Shown: piece by piece, positions 45,901 through 53,856 of the stretch
Numbering within the stretch: position 1 is the stretch's first letter
Layout: each line of letters opens with the position of its first letter
Assembly: GCA_022842065.1 (NCBI GenBank)
Contig: JALHQH010000067.1
Span: 1-59,168, forward strand
DNA from: Caldilineaceae bacterium
GTDB lineage: Bacteria; Chloroflexota; Anaerolineae; Caldilineales; Caldilineaceae
Length of the DNA stretch: 59,168 nt
Direction of reading: 5' to 3'
Position numbers and translations under genes: made by a program
The notes under the pieces: model-generated
The model's input: only the letters and a program-made list of their open reading frames with translations
Told to the model about the DNA's origin: nothing
The model's database searches: none

Positions 45901-48498
45901 AAAGGCAATGAACAACGCCAGCACAATCGTCAGTAGCCAACCAAAAAAGCCAAAGGGCAGCGCATAGCCCGTGTTGATACGCAAGACTTGTGGTGGTAGC
46001 CGGCGGGCTAAATAGGCTTGGGTGAGCGTCCAATAATGGCGGACGTTGCCGGCAATATTGATATAACTATCTGCGTCGAGCAAAGTTACACTCGAGACGA
46101 GTTCAAGCAACCCGCCAAAGAGCAGCCGTTGATTCATAATGTATGTCCGCACATCCGCCCAATACAAACGTGTGCGAATCTGCTTATTCTCCACTTCGAC
46201 AATCGTCGTTTCATCCACTTCCAGCCAACATTCCTGTTGCGCCTGTACATTCCCCATCGTCGTTTTCGTGATCAGGTAGAGTCCTAACACCGTATACAAA
46301 CTTAGGTAAGCGAGCAAGGCACCGGCAATACTGGTGCCCAGAAAACGACTACGCAAGTGTGGCGCTACCTGTTTTTGGATTTCCGACAACACTTCACCAC
46401 TAGCTGCCCCAACAGTTGGTTTAAAGGCCGCGACCAATTCGGCCTCTGTTGGCAGTTTGAGGATCGCGGTGGCCCCAATCATCGTGCCGCTTTCGCTACG
46501 AATGCTGGTTAATAAGGCGATAAAGATCACAACCCAGAGCATAATGGTGGCATACCGTTGGAATGTAGCCATTGTTGGATGGACAAAACGCGTTTCATAA
46601 ACACGCTGTGGGTTCTGCTGTTGTGCAGTAGCCAACTGTTCATTCGCAAGCGCAGAAAGTTCGGCACGACTACCAAGCAGTTCCATCGCATGCAGCAGAT
46701 CTGTAACTCTGGCGGTGTTGCCCACTTTTTGCCAGGCGACTAGGGCCGCCTGGTAGGCAGCCATTGCTGCGTCCCCACGCCTGGCCTGCGCAGCAATAGT
46801 ACCCAAACGACTTTGTGTTTGCGCAATGCGCCGTGTATGGTTCAGTCGTGTAAAGATCGGCAACGCTTGTTGCAACAAACGTTCCGCCTCGTCAAGCTGG
46901 TGCTGGCGCAACAGCGCTTCGGCCAGTTCCAAGTGGGCGAGTGCCTGTTGATAACTATCCACCGGCGCGTTTGCCGCCACTTGCCGGAAGATGGCTGTTG
47001 CAGCTTGCCCATGATTCAGGGCGAGATAGAGCCGCCCCAAACTGACCTGTGTCCGTTTCAACCCGATTTGATCATCTAATTGCTGATAGATCGCTTCTGC
47101 TTGTCGGAACCACACGATTGCTTCACTAAATAGGCGGGCAACTACCCAATCCATGCCACGCCCGAGCCGCCACCAGATCCGCACATCCCAGTTCAGGTTG
47201 AGTTTCCAGACCAGAAAGAAAATCAGGGGTAGACGAGCCACAAAGCTGATCCCTTTTGCAAACTGGGAGCCAAGTGACTCATCCAAATCGAACTCGTCAC
47301 TGTGGCCATAGGCGGTTTGCGCAATGTTTAAATAGGTGTCACCCAGATTCGCCATTGTTTCGGCGACTTCGCGCGAATTTTGCTGTTGCTGGAAGAGCGC
47401 TAACGCAGCATGATGATGCTGGCTCGCTTCAACCCAATTTTGCTTGGCGACCAGTGCCAGGCCAAGTCCCCGTTCCACGCGCGCACGTAGATTGGGTGGC
47501 AGATCGGGGCGCGCAAGCAACTCTTGAAAAGTTTGTTGGGCAACAGCGTCGCGCTGGTTGAGATGGTGCAGCCAGCCTTCCGCATAATCGATCCAAGCGC
47601 TATATGCGCTGGGCAAACGTGGCTGTAATTCCTTGAGCACCCAAACATACTGGCGTGCCGCTTCTAATTGATAGTTGTCTTCCGCCTTTTGCATCAGTTC
47701 GCCCAAACGCACCACGCCTGCAGCAGGGTCGGCAAGAAAAGTGTGATAGAGATGCGCTTGGACCAGACGCGTATAAGCAGCCGGTTGCAGCGGCGGGTTC
47801 AGATCCAGGCGCTGTTGTAAATGAGCCAAAATTTGTTGATTTTGTGCTTGAAAACCAGTGGGATCAGCTTCCCAACTTTGGAGTAGCAGCCGCCGCGCCA
47901 GGCGACTGTAGGTATAGTGCTCGGCCCAGGCATAGACAAAGGAAAAGTGGCTGAGCTTTTCCAAAATGATCGGTTCGCGGCCATCGTGGCGATTGCGAAT
48001 TGCGGCTAACAGCCCTTCATCCCACCAGAGGGGAATGGCACAGGCCGCCAACAAAGTTGCCAAAGTTGGCTGCTGCTCTTTGATTTCAAAAAGCAACTGG
48101 GCCATCATGGCTTCAAGTTCATGCTCAACCCCAGGCGCTGGTGGCGCGCCATAGGCAATGGCGTCATCCAGGGCAGCAAGTGCGGCGGTGATCTGTTGCT
48201 TCAATTCATCGCTGATCGCGGCAATGGCGGCGGCTTGGGTATAATGTTGGCGGGCTTGTGCCGTTTGGCCGGCGACAGCGAGTGCCGCAGCCGTCGTCAT
48301 CAACACCTGCGCCGCCTTATTGGCCGCGGCTGTCCGCTGATTTGGCAGATCGTTTAGAATATAACGCAGCGGGATGCCATATTTGCTATGCGTAAGCCCC
48401 AAATTTTGCGCGGCGCGCAACAATCGCTCGGCCTCATCCCAAACCTGGGTATCAATTGCATGTTCAAGTTCAGCTAGTAGCGGGTGGCGGCGGCTCAT
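42901..48498 (-). CDS. Giant TPR-repeat membrane protein
   Basis: This is an 1865-residue protein. The N-terminal 600 residues are TPR-like helical repeats (e.g. ALAHLELAEALLRQHQLDEA). A central region from about 640 to 1015 has about seven hydrophobic spans (IMLWVVIFIALLTSI, GALLAYLSLYTVLGLYLI, WLLTIVLALFIAFVGLIV and others). Residues about 1030-1865 hold many canonical TPRs (e.g. YVYNSLGNVYLQLKEYEKAL, AHLLLGRVQRQLEQG). No catalytic domain is apparent, so it is a scaffold bringing cytoplasmic TPR arms to the membrane. It starts 15 bases after the small NTPase gene and ends 41 bases before the GH-M23 gene. TPR arms often bind CHAT proteins, as in gRAMP/TPR-CHAT, which fits its place here. Confidence 0.88.
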   Translation of the reverse strand: MSRRHPLLAELEHAIDTQVWDEAERLLRAAQNLGLTHSKYGIPLRYILNDLPNQRTAAANKAAQVLMTTAAALAVAGQTAQARQHYTQAAAIAAISDELKQQITAALAALDDAIAYGAPPAPGVEHELEAMMAQLLFEIKEQQPTLATLLAACAIPLWWDEGLLAAIRNRHDGREPIILEKLSHFSFVYAWAEHYTYSRLARRLLLQSWEADPTGFQAQNQQILAHLQQRLDLNPPLQPAAYTRLVQAHLYHTFLADPAAGVVRLGELMQKAEDNYQLEAARQYVWVLKELQPRLPSAYSAWIDYAEGWLHHLNQRDAVAQQTFQELLARPDLPPNLRARVERGLGLALVAKQNWVEASQHHHAALALFQQQQNSREVAETMANLGDTYLNIAQTAYGHSDEFDLDESLGSQFAKGISFVARLPLIFFLVWKLNLNWDVRIWWRLGRGMDWVVARLFSEAIVWFRQAEAIYQQLDDQIGLKRTQVSLGRLYLALNHGQAATAIFRQVAANAPVDSYQQALAHLELAEALLRQHQLDEAERLLQQALPIFTRLNHTRRIAQTQSRLGTIAAQARRGDAAMAAYQAALVAWQKVGNTARVTDLLHAMELLGSRAELSALANEQLATAQQQNPQRVYETRFVHPTMATFQRYATIMLWVVIFIALLTSIRSESGTMIGATAILKLPTEAELVAAFKPTVGAASGEVLSEIQKQVAPHLRSRFLGTSIAGALLAYLSLYTVLGLYLITKTTMGNVQAQQECWLEVDETTIVEVENKQIRTRLYWADVRTYIMNQRLLFGGLLELVSSVTLLDADSYINIAGNVRHYWTLTQAYLARRLPPQVLRINTGYALPFGFFGWLLTIVLALFIAFVGLIVTNSPLAITPLLFLPYTPADLYGLLFLAGALAAVYWFVIQSIRNYLIRQPRRTTLRGIALASLGLGIFSLFQFHRWHLPFGRPDLLLSALTILLAGFALHQHFLITQRANRLRFYANGSVIIAALAIGFAFWTIKQELRSFDSLAQANGHFLQAEKLKGQDEKAAEREYQQALTRYTETLSLRQEAYVYNSLGNVYLQLKEYEKALEAYQAAQQGNPSELNYSLNLALAYREWAATTKDFPTREQYYRQALAEYDQVIAGLDNAPSLRDDEKANQWSAHELRAATWHELGTMYYALDQGWQPALEYFTHAKRDYEWLIAQNPAEPASYVGKGWTLFYLRSEHPPAEKAVRRQYFEAAITEFSTAIAKDPTYSPAYNGLGWMHWYISNESIPGNCIAGIDPVLKADYQAQIEAAVEAFTQGVAADSGNGFFFRTRAQLYYILSYCEPDAKIEYLGKAVADYDLALANDPPVEWHWRQGTIYQELATNLEKTGRNSEARTAREAAVQSNLNALKQDPNYPRPYDSLPAIYAKLGRTSAQAFERIVATMQEKSDQPKPIKPNFTQLARKELTRGDWTLAIKAAAIAIAADPNAAEAYLIQAQAFQRLGAPVQAQAALTKVAKLQLDNPSLSYELGLMHLLLGNLAQAQTAYRAGNQATAALADQSSRLPIYAKAIKDVLIAPAPVTNDAVPLALSIVDTLLPELTIVTRTASGYFEAGQAALTDKQYALAVPLLVQAVRLDPTAFRYWIPLRTALIDGYAVSQTDSGAAVLTLLLGVSVGTDPYAKLLEIAQAELGRDTFGLAVVALDRALVLYPDRLEILLLKAQAYQRWGDKFPTAASVLTRYQSAVEAAQEALKLNPESVEAHLLLGRVQRQLEQGPESLAAYEQALELAADDDTAAWVAYLRGDYAQATTLWAALIARNPTELRYYFNQGLALVALGDQSAAQQSYTAGIAAADALDTVPRAVALYQAAADLYSIQVDPTASASQLIDLLTVTQ

Positions 48499-48513
48499 GG
48501 GTTGGTTTAATCC

Positions 48514-49380
48514 TTAGATCCACGGTTCTGGTTCTTTTTTTAATTCGTCCAACAGTGCATTGTCGGCCATCTTACCGAGTAGACCGGGATGGCCGCGCGA
48601 GAGAAGCATCAGTGTTTCACGCGAGATATTTGGTCGCCCCGTCAAGCCGCGTTTCACAATAAACTCATCAATGTGATCATCAGTGAAAAGATCCAGCCCG
48701 GTCTTGGCCACGGTATCGTTCCAACTTTGGTCAAGCTCTGGCACCTCGCGTCCGGCAATAATCAGTAGCACATTGTCCAGCTCATCGTTGCGCAGACGCC
48801 ACAGCAGGTTGTTTACAATCCAGTCTAGTGCTGATGCTGGGGCCAGATCAGCCGTATCAAAGAGAAAGACCACCTGCCCCAACTGCACCAGGCTCTGTAA
48901 ACAAACAAAAAAGGCATCATTGATGCGAATTTCCATATTGCGTCGCACCAGATCGCTATCGGTTTGGATGGTCGCGAAGTTGTCGGTGGTTAATTTTACT
49001 TCGCTCACGTTGATCGGGCTATTGACCAATTGACTGTCCGCAATTGCCACATTCACCGCGACGTTTTCAACCCGCAGGCTGGTTACCTCATTAATCACTT
49101 GGGTTAGATAGTTGAAATTCGCGCTGCCCAGTTGATCACGCGCTTGGCGGACAAGGGTCAAGTAATCCCACGGTTGGCGCTGGCTAAAGTCCATCAAGGC
49201 AACCGGCAGATTTCGACTGCGGCACTCGTGGTAGAGCCGTTGGATTAACCAAGTCTTGCCCATTTCGGCGGGGGCTTTGACGATCATGATTTGCTTGGGG
49301 GTCTTCTTCTCCAGCATCATCATGAACCCACGCCGCTGTTTATCACGGTTAACAAACCATTCAACATAATCGCTAGCCAT
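48514..49380 (-). CDS. P-loop NTPase (STAND-like) linked to the CHAT gene
   Basis: This 288-residue protein has a Walker A-like IVKAPAEMGKTWLIQ near residue 35 and a Walker B-like QVVFLFDTADLAP near 165. A sensor-like VLLIIAGREVPEL strand and a C-terminal helical region (SRETLMLLSRGHPGLLGKM) follow. This is a minimal STAND/AAA-like core. An inserted beta segment contains SQLVNSPINVSEVKL (about 112-126), whose NSPIN core recurs in the adjacent CHAT protein. AAAGGAA precedes the ATG. The pair could form one switch: NTPase plus separate protease. Confidence 0.78.
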   Translation of the reverse strand: MASDYVEWFVNRDKQRRGFMMMLEKKTPKQIMIVKAPAEMGKTWLIQRLYHECRSRNLPVALMDFSQRQPWDYLTLVRQARDQLGSANFNYLTQVINEVTSLRVENVAVNVAIADSQLVNSPINVSEVKLTTDNFATIQTDSDLVRRNMEIRINDAFFVCLQSLVQLGQVVFLFDTADLAPASALDWIVNNLLWRLRNDELDNVLLIIAGREVPELDQSWNDTVAKTGLDLFTDDHIDEFIVKRGLTGRPNISRETLMLLSRGHPGLLGKMADNALLDELKKEPEPWI

Positions 49381-49423
49381 GGTTTACGTTCCTTTATTGG
49401 GAAGATGGCGAGTATCATAAAAG

Positions 49424-50974
49424 TCAAACTGAGACATTGGCGCGCTTGATTGCGGCTTGAATGTCAACCGGAATCTGCCAGATCAACTGGCGTGCCTGTG
49501 CGACATAGGCCGGTAGTAAGGTTTCTAGCTGTTGCACATGTTGCGCAATCTGCGTTTGCAACATCGCCTTTTCCTGCTTGTCGTCACTGAACAACTGTTG
49601 ATTTTCCAACGCCAGTAAGCTACGGTAGAGCCGCCGAACGATGCCTTCATCATTCGTCAATTGTAAGGCAAACCGGTCGGATCGCGTGACGTCAGTTACA
49701 CGAATCGGTTCTGACAACGAGTTTTGGGTTGGGCCAGCCTGAATATTGATTGGTGAATTGCTTAGCGTACTCCGGTCAATTTGGAACGCGATGCCCAGCC
49801 CATTGCCGGTTGACGACAATTTAGCTGTAGCCTTGCTTTCAGCTACGACGGTGTCTACCGTAGGCGTCAGAATCTGGTTATCAGCCGACCGGCTAAACAA
49901 CACTGGCGTCCCCCACTCCCGTTCATCGCCGGCGGCGTAGAGCGCTTTGCGCGCTTCGGTCACGGCGGCGTCCACGGCGTAACCATCGGCTACGGCGCGA
50001 TAGAATTCGTAGGCAAGCGCAATCGCCGCTTGGTCGCTCACCGGGAACTGCATCGCCACTACCGCCGGCATACCCTGTTGCACCAACTTCTGCGCCACGC
50101 CGGCAAAGGGATCGCTCTGCCCGCCTTGGGCCCCCTGGCAGGCATTGAGTAGCACCAGGCGCAATGATTGATGGTCGTGGAGCAAAGTCGCCAAACGTTC
50201 GGCGCTAACCGGATGGCTTTTGCCGGCGTTGTCGGCAAAGATCAAGGTACCCGTGTTGTGGTCGGCGTCAAAGGTACCGTGGCCGATGAAGTGCAGAATG
50301 TGCAACGGCGATCCGCGCAGACGCGCCTGTAACATCGGCAGCGTCGCTTTTTCCAGTCGCTCCAAAACGACCAGCCGGCGTTCGCTTAAATCAGCCAAGG
50401 CGGCTTGTAGTTGGTGCCACTCCTTTTCCACATCAAGTTGGACAACGTCGCTGGGATCGGCAACCACAGCGAGAATATGTAAAGGGGGCGCAACAGCTAA
50501 TGTTTCCTCCCCCAGCGCTAATTCGACGTAGCGCACCAACGGTGTTTGGGCGGAAAGTGCCAGGTGACGATCAAGATCGGTCGCATAGAGATACTCCCAG
50601 GGCAAGTCGGCCAGTTCCAGCACATCCCCCAAGCGTAAGCGAATGCGCAGCTTGTCCTTGCTGAGATCCAAGCTGCGCGCAAAGACTTTCCCCACCTCCC
50701 CCGCAAAGACTGCGGCATAGAGCCGTGCCCCAAATGCTTTTGGATCAAGGATCACAGTGGGTGGCTCTACGGTCACCAGCCGTAGTTGCCGGGAGAGCCG
50801 GCCCGCGAGCCAGAAGAAGCTGCGCAGCTCTGCAGGGCTAAAGGGCAGGACAAAATCCACATTTGCCTGGCCGGCAGGTGAGCTAATCACACGCGCATTA
50901 TAGCCACCGCCACTACGGGTAACGAGGAGATCAAAATTTTGATAGGTTGTCATCATACCGTTCCAACTGGGCAC
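49424..50974 (-). CDS. CHAT protease, stand-alone
   Basis: This 516-residue protein has an N-terminal helical and beta lead-in and a CHAT domain with LHFIGHGTF near residue 230 and LLNACQGAQGG near 277. Downstream WGTPVLFSRS is the usual final strand. The C-terminal 150 residues contain STLSNSPINIQAGPTQN, like the NSPIN segment of the next gene, and a coiled helical tail. The start is uncertain: GTG 50974 or ATG 50956; neither has a good ribosome-binding site. It lies 44 bases upstream of the NTPase gene and downstream of a mobile element (51061-51211). Confidence 0.88.
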   Translation of the reverse strand: MPSWNGMMTTYQNFDLLVTRSGGGYNARVISSPAGQANVDFVLPFSPAELRSFFWLAGRLSRQLRLVTVEPPTVILDPKAFGARLYAAVFAGEVGKVFARSLDLSKDKLRIRLRLGDVLELADLPWEYLYATDLDRHLALSAQTPLVRYVELALGEETLAVAPPLHILAVVADPSDVVQLDVEKEWHQLQAALADLSERRLVVLERLEKATLPMLQARLRGSPLHILHFIGHGTFDADHNTGTLIFADNAGKSHPVSAERLATLLHDHQSLRLVLLNACQGAQGGQSDPFAGVAQKLVQQGMPAVVAMQFPVSDQAAIALAYEFYRAVADGYAVDAAVTEARKALYAAGDEREWGTPVLFSRSADNQILTPTVDTVVAESKATAKLSSTGNGLGIAFQIDRSTLSNSPINIQAGPTQNSLSEPIRVTDVTRSDRFALQLTNDEGIVRRLYRSLLALENQQLFSDDKQEKAMLQTQIAQHVQQLETLLPAYVAQARQLIWQIPVDIQAAIKRANVSV

Positions 50975-51060
50975 ATCCTGCTGTCCGACCCGAGATTATC
51001 GTTCGTGCCAAACAGTTTGTTGCATGATTTGTAGAAAAAAGTTTGGCTCAACCGGAATTC

Positions 51061-51211
51061 AGGGGGTTGCCATCCCGCCCCGCCGTCAACGCGCCCAGTG
51101 GGCACCCGGGCTACCCAACAATGCCGGGTACCCCCCTCCCTTAGCCGGGTTTACCCGGCGTTGTTCGGTAGCCCTGCGGCTTTAGCCCAGGGCGATCTTG
51201 TCAACCCCCTA
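51061..51211. mobile_element. 151-bp dispersed palindromic element, copy B
   Basis: This copy is near-identical in layout and length to 9455-9605, in the same orientation. Ends AGGGGGTTG and CAACCCCCT are inverted repeats. It lies in the only large gap (265 bases) between the transglutaminase-fold gene and the CHAT gene, so it may split the block into transcripts. Confidence 0.8.
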
Positions 51212-51239
51212 AGATCCCATTGAACCAAAAGTTTAAAGC

Positions 51240-52478
51240 TCATTCCAACGGCGTAATCCCATACTTAGTGCGCAATTCGCGTACCGGCCAGCGTTTGAAC
51301 GATTGTTCATTCGCCGCCAATCCTTCAAATGTGGTGGCCTGTTCTTTGCCCAACTTGCGTGCCTCTTCAAACGAAGCCAGGCCGATCTTAGTTGTCTCTA
51401 AATATTCCCATTGACCGCTATTTTTGCCGGTCTCCCACGCGACCAGGGCGTGGCCAGGGATGATCACCAGCGCTGGGCTGAGCGAGGCGGCTTCGAGCAG
51501 GCTGGCAAAGAGTAATACGCCGTCGATACAGTTGGCCTGTTGTTCGGCCAGGCTTTGGCGCGGCAGGCGCACGCGCTGGGTGCGGGCGCTTTGGTCTGGG
51601 TTAAAATTCACCGTCGAGTTGACATAGGTGATCCCCGCATCGGCCTGTAACGCGTCAAAAATCGCACACACCTGGGCCTCGACATCCCGTCCGGCTTGGT
51701 AACCAAAGAGTTGTTTCTGCTCATGTCGCGCCGCGGCCTTACGCAGAAAGGCCATCACCGTCGGCTCGTTCGGGGTGACAAAGGCACCCAGATAACGGGT
51801 GAGGTTGTTCCAGCCGCCGGTCGCCGGGTCACGCACATAGAGCGGGGCGGCGTTGCGCGCCAGCAGCCAGATCGGCTTGGTCTGGTGAATTTCGATCTTG
51901 CCATCGAGATCGTCGACCAAGATATTGAGCGTTGCCCGCGTCAACTCATGTAGATCGCGCAACCGTTCGGGGAAGAGGGTCGGCAGTTGCGTCACCTGGC
52001 CACTTGTATTAGCGGGCAGCTCGATGCTGTCGATCGCCTGGGCAGAATAGCCTTCGATGTAGGAAGTGATGCGCAGCCGGCGTGTTTCGCCTGAACTGTT
52101 GCTCACGTCGCAGGTGATCAGCGGGTCCGCTTCGGCGTCGAGCAGGTGATAGATGCCGGTGGGAATCTGCGCCATTTTGAGCTGCACCGTTGCCTCTAGC
52201 CCAGTGGTCGCGCTGCCACGCGTCACACCACTGCGGGTGACTGGCCCGGACGCGGCGTTTTCGATGGAGAGGATCAGGCCACGCTCACCATCGGCCAGGG
52301 ACTGGGTCGCCAGTACGGCTTCAGCCGCCACCAGTTGTTGCTGGGTCGCAGCCAGCGTGGCAAGCAGTTCCTGGCGCGCCGTCCCATCGTCAACGTCGTG
52401 CAGTAACTGGGTGAGGCGGTTAATCGTCAGGCGTAAATCATAGGCCTCTTCATGCAAGGCAATTGATTGAGCGGGCAT
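51240..52478 (-). CDS. Transglutaminase-fold protein of the island
   Basis: This 412-residue protein opens with a coiled helical segment (residues 1-60), then an Ig-like beta region (about 65-190). A papain/transglutaminase-like core follows: QANCIDGVLLFASLLEAASL with the candidate Cys near 316, IIPGHALVAWE with His near 343, and YLETT near 358 for the third residue. This order of Cys, His and acidic residue is the transglutaminase-like triad, so it may be a peptidase or crosslinking enzyme. No signal peptide is present. GAAGGA precedes the ATG. It shares the operon with the astacin gene upstream. Confidence 0.8.
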   Translation of the reverse strand: MPAQSIALHEEAYDLRLTINRLTQLLHDVDDGTARQELLATLAATQQQLVAAEAVLATQSLADGERGLILSIENAASGPVTRSGVTRGSATTGLEATVQLKMAQIPTGIYHLLDAEADPLITCDVSNSSGETRRLRITSYIEGYSAQAIDSIELPANTSGQVTQLPTLFPERLRDLHELTRATLNILVDDLDGKIEIHQTKPIWLLARNAAPLYVRDPATGGWNNLTRYLGAFVTPNEPTVMAFLRKAAARHEQKQLFGYQAGRDVEAQVCAIFDALQADAGITYVNSTVNFNPDQSARTQRVRLPRQSLAEQQANCIDGVLLFASLLEAASLSPALVIIPGHALVAWETGKNSGQWEYLETTKIGLASFEEARKLGKEQATTFEGLAANEQSFKRWPVRELRTKYGITPLE

Positions 52479-52520
52479 AAGACGGGTCCTTCATTGCAGC
52501 ACTTCGTGTGTCTTCGTGGA

Positions 52521-53261
52521 TCAAGCTTTCTTCGGATAAAGTTGCGCGATAAATGCCTTATCCGTGGCCGAAAGTTCGGTATTTGTTGGCGTCGCCGAGC
52601 CATCGGTGGTCAACTCGGCGGGGAAGAAGTAGAGCATGATCGAGTCACGGTCGAAGCGGGTAAATTTGTCGGCCGCGACTTTATTGAATACCTGGGCACG
52701 CGTCTGCTGCTCCGACCAGCCATTGGTGCGCTTGAAATAAGCGTAGACCTTCTCTTCGTCCCACGGAATCGTCACCGAAGGCGAAAGATGTTCGTGGACC
52801 AGCCCTAGCGCATGGCCAAATTCATGGAGCACGACGCGACGGTACTCCTGCTCTTTGGTGGTCGGTGTCAGCCAGCCATAGTTCATGCTCGGGCGGCCAA
52901 ACAGCCAGAACGCATTTGAACGCACCCCCAGGTGTGACCACGAGCCGCCCTTGGGATCAAAGCTGATGCGAATATCAGCGTTTGGTCCTTTGACAAAGCG
53001 GAAGGTGAGATTGGCGTATTGGCTCCACTCGTGGGCAATCGGCTCAATGCGCTTGTGGACCGCCGGATCACCTTCGAGAAAACAGACCGTGATCGTCTTG
53101 CCATTCGGCCAGAGGTAACGGGTTTCAGTCGCCCCTTCCAGCGGATCATCGGGGTTGAACTGCGGTGCGTTGGCCGGGTTCTCGTTGATTGCGTGCAGGC
53201 GCAATTCTTCGAGCACTTCGGCGGGGATGATTGGATCGAGACAGAGTTGATAATGGTCCAT
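52521..53261 (-). CDS. Astacin-type zinc metallopeptidase (M12A)
   Basis: This 246-residue protein is a compact astacin-like catalytic domain. The zinc motif HEFGHALGLVHEH spans about residues 144-156, and SIMLYFFP near 207 supplies the Met-turn and the Tyr. There is no signal peptide or long propeptide, unlike secreted astacins. The N-terminal 50 residues may act as a short pro-region. AGGAGG precedes the ATG. It is the first gene of the co-directional block, and a promoter is expected in 53262-53400, although no clear one was found. Confidence 0.88.
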   Translation of the reverse strand: MDHYQLCLDPIIPAEVLEELRLHAINENPANAPQFNPDDPLEGATETRYLWPNGKTITVCFLEGDPAVHKRIEPIAHEWSQYANLTFRFVKGPNADIRISFDPKGGSWSHLGVRSNAFWLFGRPSMNYGWLTPTTKEQEYRRVVLHEFGHALGLVHEHLSPSVTIPWDEEKVYAYFKRTNGWSEQQTRAQVFNKVAADKFTRFDRDSIMLYFFPAELTTDGSATPTNTELSATDKAFIAQLYPKKA

Positions 53262-53433
53262 GGGAGCCTCCTAGGGAAAACACAACAGATTACACAAAGG
53301 GTGAGCAGCGGTATTTACCTTAAACGTTATCGATGGGGCGTAAGGTTTCACTGAGACAAAAAGCTGGTGTGTTTCGCACTGCCCTTACGCTGAATTACCG
53401 AGAAGCTGGCGACAAGCTGTTATGCAATCAACG

Positions 53434-53621
53434 TTATGGTTGTCCGCTTTGCGACACGAGGGCGGCGAGCGTTGCGGACAGGGTGTAACCTGGCTGAAAC
53501 TTCAGGTGCTGGTGCAGGCGGTCAGCGCTAAAACGCCAGCGTTGGGCGTAGAGTTGCGCTGCTGTAGTGCTTGGACAACAAATTGGCCGGTCATCCCGGT
53601 CGCGCCGGTGACGAGAATCAT
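53434..53621 (-). pseudogene. Internally deleted SDR/NmrA-type NAD(P)-binding gene
   Basis: The minus strand begins MILVTGATGMTGQFVVQAL with the Rossmann GxxGxxG motif. It then jumps, in another frame, to LYAQRWRFSADRLHQHLKF and a tail (GYTLSATLAALVS) like the C-terminus of NAD-dependent epimerases, ending at 53434. The catalytic core is missing, so this is a deletion remnant. Confidence 0.6.
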
Positions 53622-53699
53622 GGTGGTTGCCTCCGCTTTGGTGCTGTTAGCCCATGTGGTAGAATCTCTGTATATGTAATTTAGGCTCTTCACGAATTC

Positions 53700-53790
53700 A
53701 GGGGGTTGAGATGGATCCTTCCTGGAAGAGGCAGAAAGTTCTCCGTCTGGGCAGAATCGTTGCGCCTCTTCCAGGAAGGGTCACCCCCTA
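53700..53790. mobile_element. Palindromic element C with the same ends as copies A and B
   Basis: The flank and end GAATTCAGGGGGTTG and the right end ACCCCCTAAGATCC match those of the 51061 element, but the core differs. The core is an inverted repeat CCTTCCTGGAAGAGGC/GCCTCTTCCAGGAAGG. It abuts the promoter of the PIN-domain gene. Confidence 0.6.
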
Positions 53791-53809
53791 AGATCCAGTA
53801 GAACCGTAA

Positions 53810-53838
53810 TTTACAGAACATCTACGACTGAGTACTAT
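53810..53838 (+). promoter_or_regulatory. Predicted promoter of the PIN-domain module
   Basis: TTTACA (53810-53815) and TACTAT (53833-53838) are 17 bases apart. The leader to ATG 53857 would be only about 12 bases. Confidence 0.5.
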
Positions 53839-53856
53839 TGGTAAGGTAGCTGAGAC

